Positions 27,426 through 36,526 of a stretch of DNA of 64,000 nt are shown here, one piece after another (the stretch's first letter is position 1; each line of letters begins with the position of its first letter). The DNA comes from Bacilli bacterium. GTDB taxonomy: Bacteria; Bacillota; Bacilli; Paenibacillales; NBRC-103111. The stretch lies in the NCBI GenBank assembly GCA_028287395.1, contig JAQBPR010000003.1, forward strand, positions 82,390 through 146,389, in the 5' to 3' direction. Made by a program: the position numbers and the translations under genes. The notes beneath the pieces were generated by a model. That model did no database searches. It was given only the letters and a program-made list of their open reading frames with translations, and was not told the DNA's origin.

Positions 27426-27968
27426 TTATTCGATTTCTTCAACAATGATATTTTGATTTGTAAAGACACAAATCTCCGCCGCAGTTTCCAGAGCAGCTTT
27501 AGCAATTTCTTTTGCAGTCATTTGGGGTGCATAACGATGCAAAGCCCTGCCTGCGGCAAGCGCAAAGCTGCCGCCTGAACCAATCGCCAATATCCCATCG
27601 TCAGGCTCGATGATTTCTCCGTTCCCGGAAATGAGTAACAAACCTGTTGCATCCATAACAAGCATCATCGCTTCTAGCCTGCGTAAAACGCGATCCTGAC
27701 GCCAATCTTTGGCTAATTCAACTGCAGCTCGTTGTAAATTCCCATGATGCTCTTCAAGCTTTCCTTCAAACTTTTCAAACAAAGTGATTGCATCAGCCAC
27801 TGAACCTGCAAACCCTGCAATTACTTTTCCTCGATGTAGTCTTCTTACTTTTTTTGCATGACTTTTCATCACCATGCTGTTGCCAAAAGTTACTTGACCA
27901 TCTCCGGAAATTGCACCCTTTCCTTGATGACGAATTGCAAAAATCGTTGTAGCATGAAATTGTTCCAT
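27426..27968 (-). CDS. hslV: HslV (ClpQ) peptidase subunit
   Basis: 180 residues, proteasome beta-type fold. N-terminus [29 protein letters not shown]; the conserved TTIFA and GDGQVT match HslV. It continues with [14 protein letters not shown] and [12 protein letters not shown]. Thr7 would be the nucleophile if the MEQFHA leader is removed. The B. subtilis protein carries Ser next to its initiator Met, which has been proposed as its nucleophile; no such Ser is present here. ATG with AAGGAGGG. Confidence 0.96.
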   Translation of the reverse strand: MEQFHATTIFAIRHQGKGAISGDGQVTFGNSMVMKSHAKKVRRLHRGKVIAGFAGSVADAITLFEKFEGKLEEHHGNLQRAAVELAKDWRQDRVLRRLEAMMLVMDATGLLLISGNGEIIEPDDGILAIGSGGSFALAAGRALHRYAPQMTAKEIAKAALETAAEICVFTNQNIIVEEIE

Positions 27969-27989
27969 CGGAACCCTCCTTAAAGTAAA

Positions 27990-28883
27990 TTAAGCACGTG
28001 GATGCGCTTTGTTATAGATGGATTGCAAATGATCTTTGGTTACATGCGTATAAATTTGTGTTGTCGATAGATTTACATGACCTAATAACTCTTGCACGGA
28101 ACGTAAATCTGCTCCAGCTTCAAGCATATGCGTGGCAAAGGTATGCCGAAATGTATGGGGGCTGACATGATTGATATTGGCCAATTGTTCTATATATTTA
28201 TCCAGTACCCTTCTAACGCTTCGATCCGTTAGTCTCCCGCCAACATAATTTAAGAATAAAGCTTGCTCTTCTTTTCCATGCAGTAATGATTTGCGCCCGC
28301 CTTGTAAATAAGCTTCAATCGCTTGAACCGCGTGTTCCCCTAGGGGTACGTAACGTTCCTTCGAACCTTTTCCAAAGACAAGTGCAATACCGTTAGCCAG
28401 ATCGGCAGAAGCAATATTCAATTGCACGAGTTCACTTACACGCATTCCGCTGGCATACAAGGTTTCCATTAATGCTTGATCTCTTTTTCCAATAGGAGTT
28501 GAGGTATCAGGTGCATTAAGCATGGATTGTATTTGTTCCATATACATAAATTGCGGCAGCTTTTTATCTTGCTTCGGTGTGCGGATGTAGCTAAAAGGAC
28601 TTACTTTTACAATACCCTCACGAAGCATGTAAAGATAAAATGATCGCATGGCGGATAATTTACGCGCAACGCTTCTTTTGGCATATTGCTGTCCATTTAA
28701 ATGGGCTAAATACGTTCTTACGTTTAAATAAGTAACCTCAACAAAGTCGTCAATTTGCTGATTCTCAACAAAATCCATAAATTGCAAAATATCCTTGGAA
28801 TAATTTTGCAGTGTATGCTCCGAACTATTCTTTTCAGCACGAAGGTATTGAAGAAAGCCTTCTACTAAAAATTCATTTTTCAT
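27990..28883 (-). CDS. xerC: Tyrosine recombinase XerC (CodV)
   Basis: 297 residues. An N-terminal SAM-like core-binding domain ([27 protein letters not shown]) is followed by the catalytic domain, with the active-site Arg in [39 protein letters not shown] (His and the Tyr nucleophile). It resolves chromosome dimers at dif with a partner recombinase. The ATG overlaps the trmFO stop by 4 bases. The neighbourhood trmFO-xerC-hslV-hslU matches B. subtilis gid-codV-clpQ-clpY. Confidence 0.95.
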   Translation of the reverse strand: MKNEFLVEGFLQYLRAEKNSSEHTLQNYSKDILQFMDFVENQQIDDFVEVTYLNVRTYLAHLNGQQYAKRSVARKLSAMRSFYLYMLREGIVKVSPFSYIRTPKQDKKLPQFMYMEQIQSMLNAPDTSTPIGKRDQALMETLYASGMRVSELVQLNIASADLANGIALVFGKGSKERYVPLGEHAVQAIEAYLQGGRKSLLHGKEEQALFLNYVGGRLTDRSVRRVLDKYIEQLANINHVSPHTFRHTFATHMLEAGADLRSVQELLGHVNLSTTQIYTHVTKDHLQSIYNKAHPRA

Positions 28884-30205
28884 CCAATCTCCACCTTAAG
28901 CCCATTTGCAAAGCTTTGGATACTTTGAATAGCTCTTTCAGCCAGCATTTCATTTTTCAGTTTTTTACTGCGTATGCGCTCCTCTAATGGCGGGAAAAGC
29001 CCAAAATTAGCATTCATGGGTTGAAAATGATCGGGGTCTGCGGAAGTAATATAGGCAGCCATTCCACCCAATGCCGTTTCCACAGGGAAAAGAAGACATT
29101 CTAATCCTTTTGCAAGACGTCCCGCATTAATCCCGGCTATCAATCCAGAAGCAGCCGATTCAACATATCCTTCTACTCCAGTCATTTGACCGGCAAAAAA
29201 CAATTGATCCTTACCAATAAATTGATACGTAGGACGGAGCTTGCGCGGCGAATTAATAAAAGTATTGCGATGCATGACACCATATCGCACAAACTCTGCG
29301 TTTTCCAACCCCGGAATCAATCCGAACACCTTTTTCTGTTCACCCCATTTGAGATGAGTTTGAAAACCGACTAAATTAAATAAAGTTCCTGCGGCGTTAT
29401 CCTGCCTAAGCTGAACTACAGCATAGGGGATTTTACCCGTATGCGGATTGAGCAGCCCTACAGGCTTCATAGGACCAAACAAAACCGTTTGTTTGCCTCT
29501 GCTTGCCATCACCTCAATCGGCATACAGCCTTCAAAATAAATTTCTTTTTCGAATTCTTTGATCGGTGCTACCTCTGCGGAAATTAAAGCATCATGAAAG
29601 GCATTGAACTCTTCTTCCGTCATCGGACAATTAATATATGCGGCCTCTCCTTTATCATATCGCGAAGCAAGGTAAACCTTGCTCATATTTATAGAATCTT
29701 TTTCAACTATCGGCGCTGCTGCATCATAAAAATACAAATATTGTTCACCCATCAACGTTTGTAAATGTGCGGACAAATCCGGCGAGGTTAAGGGTCCTGA
29801 GGCTACTACGGTAATACCTTCAGGCAAACTGCAGATTTCCTCGTTTCTTACTTCGACTAATGGATGATTACGTAACGCAGAAGTAACTCCGGAAGAGAAT
29901 CCGTCACGATCCACTGCTAAAGCACCCCCAGCGGGTACTGCATGTTTATCTGCACATGACATGATCAATGAATCCATGCGGCGCATTTCTTCTTTTAGAA
30001 CGCCTACTGCATTCGTTAATCCATTAGCACGCAGAGAATTACTGCATACTAGCTCAGCAAAATGTTCCGTTATATGCGCAGGTGTTTTACGAACAGGACG
30101 CATTTCATATAAAATAACCGGAACACCTTGATTCGCAATTTGCCACGCGGCTTCACTTCCTGCAAGTCCTGCCCCGATTACCGTTACTTTCTTTACTTCT
30201 GACAA
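28880..30205 (-). CDS. trmFO: Folate-dependent tRNA (m5U54) methyltransferase TrmFO
   Basis: 441 residues. The N-terminal FAD-binding motif is [18 protein letters not shown], followed by family blocks [27 protein letters not shown] and [19 protein letters not shown]. It methylates U54 in the T-loop of tRNA using methylene-tetrahydrofolate and FADH2. The start is TTG at 30205 ([11 protein letters not shown]), 7 bases after GGGAGG; the ATG at 30232 lies upstream of that site. Confidence 0.95.
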   Translation of the reverse strand: MSEVKKVTVIGAGLAGSEAAWQIANQGVPVILYEMRPVRKTPAHITEHFAELVCSNSLRANGLTNAVGVLKEEMRRMDSLIMSCADKHAVPAGGALAVDRDGFSSGVTSALRNHPLVEVRNEEICSLPEGITVVASGPLTSPDLSAHLQTLMGEQYLYFYDAAAPIVEKDSINMSKVYLASRYDKGEAAYINCPMTEEEFNAFHDALISAEVAPIKEFEKEIYFEGCMPIEVMASRGKQTVLFGPMKPVGLLNPHTGKIPYAVVQLRQDNAAGTLFNLVGFQTHLKWGEQKKVFGLIPGLENAEFVRYGVMHRNTFINSPRKLRPTYQFIGKDQLFFAGQMTGVEGYVESAASGLIAGINAGRLAKGLECLLFPVETALGGMAAYITSADPDHFQPMNANFGLFPPLEERIRSKKLKNEMLAERAIQSIQSFANGLKVEIG

Positions 30206-30247
30206 GAAAAAACCTCCCAAAATTTGTTTCATAGAAATTACATTGTA

Positions 30248-30361
30248 AGAGTGTGTTTAAATTAGTAGGGTTGCGGCATATGAGGGATGTGCCTTCGGCT
30301 GCACTTGAACTCTCCGGTCACATTCCCGCATACGCTCTCCACCACTTATTAAACACACTCT
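30248..30361. repeat. 114-bp inverted-repeat element between topA and trmFO
   Basis: The ends are perfect 13-bp inverted repeats AGAGTGTGTTTAA (30248-30260 and 30349-30361). Inside, read on the minus strand, GCGTATG pairs with CATATGC, GGG with CCC, and ATGTG with CACAT, so the whole unit could fold into one long hairpin with a GCC-GAA-GGC tip region. No open reading frame is visible. It looks like a small MITE- or REP-type element or a structured RNA. I could not show a target-site duplication. Confidence 0.75.
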
Positions 30362-30401
30362 GCAAGTATGTCATTAGTATACACTTTTCTTTATAAAACA
30401 A

Positions 30402-30432
30402 AAAACTAAGCTCCCGAAAGAACTTAGTTTTG
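30402..30432 (-). terminator. Intrinsic terminator after topA
   Basis: On the minus strand AACTAAG pairs with CTTAGTT around a loop containing TTCTTTCGGGAG, followed by TTTTTTG. It is about 10 bases beyond the topA stop. It would separate topA from the inverted-repeat element and trmFO. Confidence 0.8.
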
Positions 30433-30441
30433 GAAATAGGC

Positions 30442-32538
30442 CTATTCAGCTGCTTCTTCGCTGTCCTCTTTTTCTTCTTTAAAATCACATTCGATACATT
30501 GGATATGAGTTCCGCTTTTGTTTGTCTTCTGAATGAGCATGGAATTACATTGCGGACACGGTTTCTCAACTGGACGATCCCAAGATACAAAATCGCAGCC
30601 AGGATATTGGTCGCAACCGAAAAATACTCTGCCCTTTTTACTGCGTCTCTCCACAATTCGCCCAGCTTTACAGGTTGGACAAATCACACCGATATCTTTA
30701 ATGATCGGTTTCGTATTCCGGCAGTTAGGAAACCCGGAGCAGGCAAGAAATTTGCCAAAGCGCCCCATTTTATAAACCATCGGCATGCTGCATTTTTCAC
30801 ATAGCTCGTCAGAAACTTCATCTTTAATTTCAATTTCTTTCATTTCTTCTTCGGCAAACTCCAACCGCTTTTCAAAAGTCTCATAAAATGTTTCGAGTAC
30901 TTTCACCCAATTTTCTTTACCGTCACCGACATGATCTAATTCTTCTTCCATATGAGCTGTAAATTCAACATCCAAAATTTCCGGAAAAAATTCAACCATT
31001 AATTCGATGACTAAATCGCCCAACTCCGTAGGAATAAACTTCTTCTCTTCTAAAGCGACATACCCGCGTTTTTGGATGGTTTCCAAGGTAGGCGCATAGG
31101 TACTCGGACGTCCAATTCCCAATTCTTCCAGAGCACGAACCAATCTTGCTTCGGTATATCTTGGCGGTGGTTGCGTGAAATGTTGTTTAGGAGCGATCTC
31201 TGTCTTTTTTACTTTATTTCCTTCTTTTAAAGGTGGCAGCAACCGGTCTTCCTCGGTAGTTCCATCGTCATTGCCTTCAACGTATATTTTCATAAATCCA
31301 GGGAATTTCATTTTGGAGCCAACGGAACGAAAAGTTGCATCTCCCACTGCAAAATCAACCGTCATCGTGTCTAATACTGCTGAGGTCATTTGACTGGAAA
31401 CAAAACGATCCCAAACCAGCTTATACAATCTAAATTGATCCTTGCTTAAAAACTCTTTCACTTGATCCGGCTCTCTTAAAACCGAGCTTGGACGGATAGC
31501 TTCATGCGCTTCTTGGGCGTTGGTTGCTTTTTTAGTGTAAACACGCGGTGTTTCCGGAGCATAACTAGCGCCATATTTCTGAATAATGAATTCTTTGGCT
31601 TCTTCTTGTGCGATCGGGGAAATGCGTGTTGAATCCGTACGCATGTAAGTGATTAAACCGACCGTACCTTCTTTGCCCAAGTCAATCCCTTCATATAACT
31701 GCTGTGCAACAGACATTGTTTTGGCAGCACGGAAATTCAATTTTCTTGCAGCTTCTTGTTGTAACGTACTGGTGATAAATGGTGCGGAAGGATTGCGTAG
31801 ACGCTCTTTCTCTTTGACTTCGCTGACGATAAATTCTGCTTTATCAATGGCTTTGAGAATTTCCTGAACATCTGCCTCGCTGTGCAATTCTTTCTTTTCT
31901 TTGTAAATTCCATGAAATTTAGCTTCAAACGGACTAGATCCTGCCAATAGCTGAGCCGTAATCGACCAATATTCCTCGGGAATAAATTCATTAATTTCAT
32001 TTTCGCGGTCGTGGATCATTTTGACCGTAACAGATTGTACTCTACCTGCGGAAAGTCCTTTTTTAACCTTTTTCCATAAAAGCGGGCTGATTTTATAACC
32101 CACTAAACGATCCAAAATTCGTCTTGCTTGTTGTGCGTTCACCAAATCCAGGTTGATGGGACGCGGCGTTTTAAACGCATCTTTCACAGCCTGTTTCGTA
32201 ATTTCATTAAATACCACTCTGCAAGCATCTGTTTCATTCAGATCCAAGTAATGCGCCAAATGCCAAGCAATGGCTTCCCCTTCACGATCCGGATCGGCTG
32301 CGAGATAGACGTTTTTCACTTTTTTACTTGCATCTTTAATTTCTTTAAGCACAGAACCTTTACCGCGAATGGTAATATATTTGGGTTCGAAGTTGTTCTT
32401 CACTTCAACGCCGATTTGACTTTTCGGAAGATCACGAATATGACCCATCGAAGCTTTAACAATGTATTTGCTGCCTAAATATTTAGCAATCGTTTTGGCT
32501 TTAGCGGGTGATTCCACAATGACTAGCGAGTCGGCCAT
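30442..32538 (-). CDS. topA: DNA topoisomerase I
   Basis: 698 residues. The N-terminal TOPRIM domain is [19 protein letters not shown] ... [17 protein letters not shown]. The catalytic Tyr is in [15 protein letters not shown]. Three C-terminal zinc ribbons follow ([32 protein letters not shown]). It relaxes negative supercoils. The start is ATG at 32538 ([10 protein letters not shown]), with GGGAGGAAGG upstream. dprA ends 45 bases before it. Confidence 0.98.
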   Translation of the reverse strand: MADSLVIVESPAKAKTIAKYLGSKYIVKASMGHIRDLPKSQIGVEVKNNFEPKYITIRGKGSVLKEIKDASKKVKNVYLAADPDREGEAIAWHLAHYLDLNETDACRVVFNEITKQAVKDAFKTPRPINLDLVNAQQARRILDRLVGYKISPLLWKKVKKGLSAGRVQSVTVKMIHDRENEINEFIPEEYWSITAQLLAGSSPFEAKFHGIYKEKKELHSEADVQEILKAIDKAEFIVSEVKEKERLRNPSAPFITSTLQQEAARKLNFRAAKTMSVAQQLYEGIDLGKEGTVGLITYMRTDSTRISPIAQEEAKEFIIQKYGASYAPETPRVYTKKATNAQEAHEAIRPSSVLREPDQVKEFLSKDQFRLYKLVWDRFVSSQMTSAVLDTMTVDFAVGDATFRSVGSKMKFPGFMKIYVEGNDDGTTEEDRLLPPLKEGNKVKKTEIAPKQHFTQPPPRYTEARLVRALEELGIGRPSTYAPTLETIQKRGYVALEEKKFIPTELGDLVIELMVEFFPEILDVEFTAHMEEELDHVGDGKENWVKVLETFYETFEKRLEFAEEEMKEIEIKDEVSDELCEKCSMPMVYKMGRFGKFLACSGFPNCRNTKPIIKDIGVICPTCKAGRIVERRSKKGRVFFGCDQYPGCDFVSWDRPVEKPCPQCNSMLIQKTNKSGTHIQCIECDFKEEKEDSEEAAE

Positions 32539-32582
32539 AGTGTACCTTCCTCCCTTCGAGTATAGAAATAAGTTCAATTAAT

Positions 32583-33680
32583 CTAGTGAATACTGTAAGT
32601 TGCACCAGGAAGTTGATTGATCTTTTTTTTCATTAGTAAAGATAACAGAATTGTATGCAAATGTCCAAAATTTGTTTGACTTTGTTCTATTAGCTGATCA
32701 AATGTCAACGATTCTAAAGTTAATAAGTCGAATATTCTCTGTTCATCTCCATTTAATTCGTATCTGGAAGTGTCGTCAATAGCCTTTATATTAGTATGCT
32801 CTGTAACATAAAGCAAATGTTTATATTCCTCGATAATGTCTTCGGCACAAATTACTACCTTGGCACCCTGTTTAATTAAAGCGAGTGTACCTTGACTTTT
32901 GGGCGAATTAATCTGCCCAGGAACGGCAAATACATCTCGCGATTCGTCCATGGCTTGGTCTGCTGTAATTAACGAACCGCTCTTTAATGCGGCTTCGACA
33001 ACAACGGTTCCTAAGCTTAATCCAGCAATGATGCGATTTCTCAACGGAAATAAACCCGGATGCGATTTCATTCCCAAAGGATACTCACTAATAATTAGAC
33101 CTTTCAGTGCAATCTCACGATATAAAAAGCTATTCTCTAACGGATAAATCACGTCGATTCCACATCCTAATACAGCAATCGTACCTCCTATTTCATTCAA
33201 TGCACCTAAATGAGCTGAGCTGTCTATCCCTCTAGCTAAACCGCTTACTACACCAAAACCATTACGAGCAAGCGAGACAGCAAGCTGCTGAGCGACATTT
33301 TTTCCATAAACAGTCGGAACCCGCGTACCTACGATTGCGATTAACGGCAGCTGCATCAATTGGATATTGCCTTTACAGTAAAGCACCCAAGGCGGTTGCG
33401 AGGTTTGCTTGAGCAATGTAGGATATGCCTCGTCATATATGGTGACAATTTCAACATTATGCTCTTTATAAGCTGCCATTTTACTGTTTATGAAATTTTC
33501 CGTTAAATGTTCACGAATCACTTGTGCTTTCGTAGTTGGAATACCCCATTGTTCCATTTCAAGCTGTGTTGCCTTCATTAATTCACCTAAATCAGCGAAT
33601 TGCTGCAGCAATTTAAAAATCGTTTTCCAACCAATTTCCTTCATCTCATGCAAAGCTATCATAATCATCCGTGGATCCAT
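32583..33680 (-). CDS. dprA: DNA-processing protein DprA
   Basis: 365 residues. The Rossmann-like DprA core is PLIAIVGTRVPTVYGKNVAQQLA, GVVSGLARGIDSSAHLGAL and AVLGCGIDVIYP, and GQINSPKSQGTLALIKQGA lies further on. The C-terminal winged-helix region starts about 300. It protects incoming single-stranded DNA and loads RecA during natural transformation. ATG at 33680 with AAGGAG upstream. A strong terminator separates it from sucD. Confidence 0.96.
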   Translation of the reverse strand: MDPRMIMIALHEMKEIGWKTIFKLLQQFADLGELMKATQLEMEQWGIPTTKAQVIREHLTENFINSKMAAYKEHNVEIVTIYDEAYPTLLKQTSQPPWVLYCKGNIQLMQLPLIAIVGTRVPTVYGKNVAQQLAVSLARNGFGVVSGLARGIDSSAHLGALNEIGGTIAVLGCGIDVIYPLENSFLYREIALKGLIISEYPLGMKSHPGLFPLRNRIIAGLSLGTVVVEAALKSGSLITADQAMDESRDVFAVPGQINSPKSQGTLALIKQGAKVVICAEDIIEEYKHLLYVTEHTNIKAIDDTSRYELNGDEQRIFDLLTLESLTFDQLIEQSQTNFGHLHTILLSLLMKKKINQLPGATYSIH

Positions 33681-33715
33681 ATACCAACCATCTCCTTATA
33701 ATGAGTCTATGAAAA

Positions 33716-33756
33716 CAAAAAAACCTTTCAAATCCGTTAAACGGAAATGAAAGGTT
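33716..33756 (-). terminator. Intrinsic terminator after sucD
   Basis: On the minus strand AACCTTTCA pairs with TGAAAGGTT and TCCG with CGGA around a TTTAA loop, followed by seven T. It lies 21 bases beyond the sucD stop and isolates sucCD from dprA. Confidence 0.93.
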
Positions 33757-33776
33757 GCTTACCTTTTCAGGATTTA

Positions 33777-34721
33777 TTAAATGTTTGAAGTTGTAACTGT
33801 AATACATTTTTGCAATAAACCTTTTTCTTCTAATACGGAAACTAAGGTAGATCCCATTTCTGAAGGTGTAGCCGCGACTTTGATGCCGCAAGCTTCCAGT
33901 GTAGAAATCTTCTCTGCAGCGGTTCCCTTGCCCCCAGAGATGATTGCGCCTGCATGACCCATACGTTTGCCTTCCGGAGCCGTTTTACCGCCAATAAAGC
34001 CAACCACAGGTTTAGTCATATTGGCTTTAACCCATTCCGCCGCTTCTTCTTCAGCGGTTCCGCCGATTTCACCAATCATAATGACTGCATAGGTGTCCGG
34101 ATCATCATTAAATCTTTGCAAAATATCGATGAACTCAGATCCTTTTACTGGATCTCCGCCAATGCCTACTGCCGAAGACTGACCAATTCCGCGGGTTGTA
34201 AGCTGATGAACCGCTTCGTAAGTCAATGTTCCGCTGCGCGAAACAACACCGACATGACCTGGTGTATGAATATAACCTGGCATGATACCGATTTTACACT
34301 CACCTGGCGTGATGACACCCGGACAGTTCGGACCGATTAAAACCGTGCGTTTGCCTTCCATATAACGTTTTACTTTGACCATATCCAGAACAGGAATACC
34401 TTCTGTAATACAGATAACCAAATCCAGATCCGCGTCTACAGCTTCCAAAATGGCGTCCGCAGCAAAGGGAGGCGCTACATAAATGACTGATGCGTTAGCG
34501 CCTGTACCTGCAACAGCTTCTAAAACGGAATTGAATACGGGAAGCTTAGCAACAGAACCGTTCTCCAATGTAATCTCCAATGTTGTTCCGCCCTTACCAG
34601 GCGTAACGCCTCCTACCATTTGCGTTCCGTAGTCCAGACCTCCCTTGGTATGAAACAATCCTGTCGCACCTGTAATTCCCTGCGTGATGACTTTTGTATT
34701 TTTGTTGACTAATATACTCAT
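33777..34721 (-). CDS. sucD: Succinyl-CoA synthetase alpha subunit
   Basis: 314 residues. CoA-binding Rossmann domain at the N-terminus ([17 protein letters not shown]), and the ligase domain with the phosphorylated His in [20 protein letters not shown]. The [16 protein letters not shown] block is conserved. It catalyses succinyl-CoA conversion to succinate with ATP or GTP formation in the TCA cycle. It follows sucC by 29 bases and has the sucCD terminator downstream. Confidence 0.98.
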   Translation of the reverse strand: MSILVNKNTKVITQGITGATGLFHTKGGLDYGTQMVGGVTPGKGGTTLEITLENGSVAKLPVFNSVLEAVAGTGANASVIYVAPPFAADAILEAVDADLDLVICITEGIPVLDMVKVKRYMEGKRTVLIGPNCPGVITPGECKIGIMPGYIHTPGHVGVVSRSGTLTYEAVHQLTTRGIGQSSAVGIGGDPVKGSEFIDILQRFNDDPDTYAVIMIGEIGGTAEEEAAEWVKANMTKPVVGFIGGKTAPEGKRMGHAGAIISGGKGTAAEKISTLEACGIKVAATPSEMGSTLVSVLEEKGLLQKCITVTTSNI

Positions 34722-34750
34722 GAGTTATTTCACACCCTTTACTGGTTTCA

Positions 34751-35920
34751 TTAACCGACTTTTTTAACCTGCTCAACAATTTTTTTCGCACCGTCAGCCA
34801 TAGAGTCAGCTGCAATGATATTAAGACCGGATTCATTTAATATTTTCTTACCTAATTGTACATTCGTTCCTTCCAAACGGACAACCAACGGACGATCTAG
34901 GCCAATTTGCTTGGCAGCTTCTACAACACCGTTCGCAATCACATCACAACGCATGATTCCACCGAAAATGTTAACAAAAATACCTTTAACCTTCTCATCA
35001 GATAAAATAATTTTGAATGCTTCCGTAACTTTCTCCGTAGTAGCACCGCCCCCAACATCAAGAAAGTTAGCGGGATCTCCGCCATAGTGCTTAATAATAT
35101 CCATAGTAGCCATCGCTAGACCAGCGCCATTCACCATACAGCCAATGTTGCCATCTAAAGCAATGTAGCTTAAATCAAATTTAGATGCTTCGATTTCTTT
35201 CGCATCTTCTTCTTCCAAATCGCGCAGCTCAACAATATCTTTATGACGATATAACGCGTTAGAATCAAAGTTCAGCTTAGCATCTAAAGCCATAACATCG
35301 CCTGATCCCGTTACAACAAGCGGATTAATTTCTGCGATTGAGCAATCTTTTTCAACAAAAGCAGTATAAAGTGAAAGCATAAATTTCACTGCTTTATTGA
35401 CCAATTCATTCGGTATATTAATTGCATAGGCTAATCTGCGAGCTTGAAAAGTTTGCAAGCCAATAGCAGGATCGACAATTTCCTTAATGATTTTTTCCGG
35501 GCTGTGCGCAGCAACTTCTTCAATATCCATGCCGCCTTCTTCCGAACCCATCATGACAACAGATCCTGTGCCGCGGTCGACAACAACACCGATATAATAT
35601 TCTTTCTTGATATCGCAGCCTTCTTCAATTAATAAACGTTTTACTTCTTTACCTTCAGGACCTGTTTGATGTGTAACGAGTACTTTACCAAGAATTTGTT
35701 CCGCGTATGTACGGACTTCGTCCAAGTTTTTCGCAACTTTTACGCCACCTGCTTTACCTCTACCGCCTGCATGAATTTGTGCCTTAACTACAACGACCGA
35801 TGTACCCAATTGTTTGGCAGCTTCCACAGCTTCATCAACTGTAAAAGCGACTTTTCCATTCGGTACGTTGACTCCATATTGTTTGAGGACTGCTTTTCCT
35901 TGATACTCATGGATGTTCAT
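34751..35920 (-). CDS. sucC: Succinyl-CoA synthetase beta subunit
   Basis: 389 residues. [22 protein letters not shown] is the ATP-grasp N-terminus; [42 protein letters not shown] and a C-terminal [19 protein letters not shown] block follow. It supplies the nucleotide-binding half of the enzyme. ATG with GGAGGAAG upstream. A terminator-like hairpin and a candidate extended -10 promoter lie upstream. Confidence 0.98.
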   Translation of the reverse strand: MNIHEYQGKAVLKQYGVNVPNGKVAFTVDEAVEAAKQLGTSVVVVKAQIHAGGRGKAGGVKVAKNLDEVRTYAEQILGKVLVTHQTGPEGKEVKRLLIEEGCDIKKEYYIGVVVDRGTGSVVMMGSEEGGMDIEEVAAHSPEKIIKEIVDPAIGLQTFQARRLAYAINIPNELVNKAVKFMLSLYTAFVEKDCSIAEINPLVVTGSGDVMALDAKLNFDSNALYRHKDIVELRDLEEEDAKEIEASKFDLSYIALDGNIGCMVNGAGLAMATMDIIKHYGGDPANFLDVGGGATTEKVTEAFKIILSDEKVKGIFVNIFGGIMRCDVIANGVVEAAKQIGLDRPLVVRLEGTNVQLGKKILNESGLNIIAADSMADGAKKIVEQVKKVG

Positions 35921-35962
35921 TCTATACTTCCTCCAATCAAATATTTTCTTTCTATCCCGTAC

Positions 35963-35986
35963 AAAAAGCGGAATTATTCGTTCCGC
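35963..35986 (-). terminator. Terminator-like hairpin in the sucC leader
   Basis: On the minus strand GCGGAA pairs with TTCCGC around a 7-base loop and is followed by TTTTTG. It lies 43 bases before the sucC ATG and about 20 bases after a candidate extended -10 (TG-A-TACAAT, 36008-36003). It may end transcripts from the small gene upstream, or reduce entry into sucC. Confidence 0.6.
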
Positions 35987-36126
35987 TCCATAAACCTTTA
36001 TAATTGTATCATGTTTATTCGACAGTTTCCTCTTTTTTTATAAAAAATTCAACATTTTTCCCTATAGAATTGTGTCCATTTTGTAGACTGGTGCCATTTA
36101 ATCTTATTGTTCAGGAAATAGATTGA

Positions 36127-36366
36127 TTAAGTGATACTCCGTGGTTCTCTGGCAGCTTGTTTGATAAAACGCATTTCATTTCCAATAAAGGAGCAAACTC
36201 TGCATTGAATATCTGGCTCGTGATCCGGCATAACTTCATCTACCGCCATTTCAGTTATTAAACCACTGACCGCATCTTTCATAAATTTCTGCGAATGAGT
36301 GGTAATTAAGTTGAATTTAACACGATTTGAACGGCAGTTTGGACAATAATACGGATGTTCATTCAT
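36127..36366 (-). CDS. Small zinc-ribbon protein of unknown function
   Basis: 79 residues, not recognised. It has two CxxC pairs: YYCPNCRSNR near the N-terminus and IQCRVCSFIG near residue 54, which could bind one zinc. No membrane segment or signal peptide. The start ATG has GAGGTGAG about 6 bases upstream, and codon use looks like the neighbours. It is divergent from comM and upstream of sucC. I cannot assign a function. Confidence 0.75.
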   Translation of the reverse strand: MNEHPYYCPNCRSNRVKFNLITTHSQKFMKDAVSGLITEMAVDEVMPDHEPDIQCRVCSFIGNEMRFIKQAAREPRSIT

Positions 36367-36479
36367 TTATCTCACCTCAGCATTATTATCTCCAGTTCAT
36401 CTTTTTTTTATAAAGGCTGGCAGGAAATGAGCTTGATTCATAGAATATGTTCTTTACAAAAACATTTTTGGTAAAAAGG

Positions 36480-36526
36480 AAGCACCTTTTCCATTCGTTA
36501 ATTAACTATGGGGAGTGTGCTTTTTT
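36480..36526 (+). promoter_or_regulatory. Hairpin masking the comM ribosome binding site
   Basis: The 13-base arm 36480-36492 (AAGCACCTTTTCC) pairs with 36510-36522 (GGGGAGTGTGCTT) with one mismatch and three G-U pairs, across a 17-base loop. The right arm contains the comM Shine-Dalgarno GGGGAG and runs into six T just before the ATG. It could act as a terminator-like attenuator or block translation. Confidence 0.65.

Noticed and set aside
36440..36480. ComK-like box upstream of comM (AAAAACATTTTT)
   Set aside because: Only one partial A/T box with wrong spacing is present, and ComK is not expected in this lineage; A/T-rich chance match is more likely.
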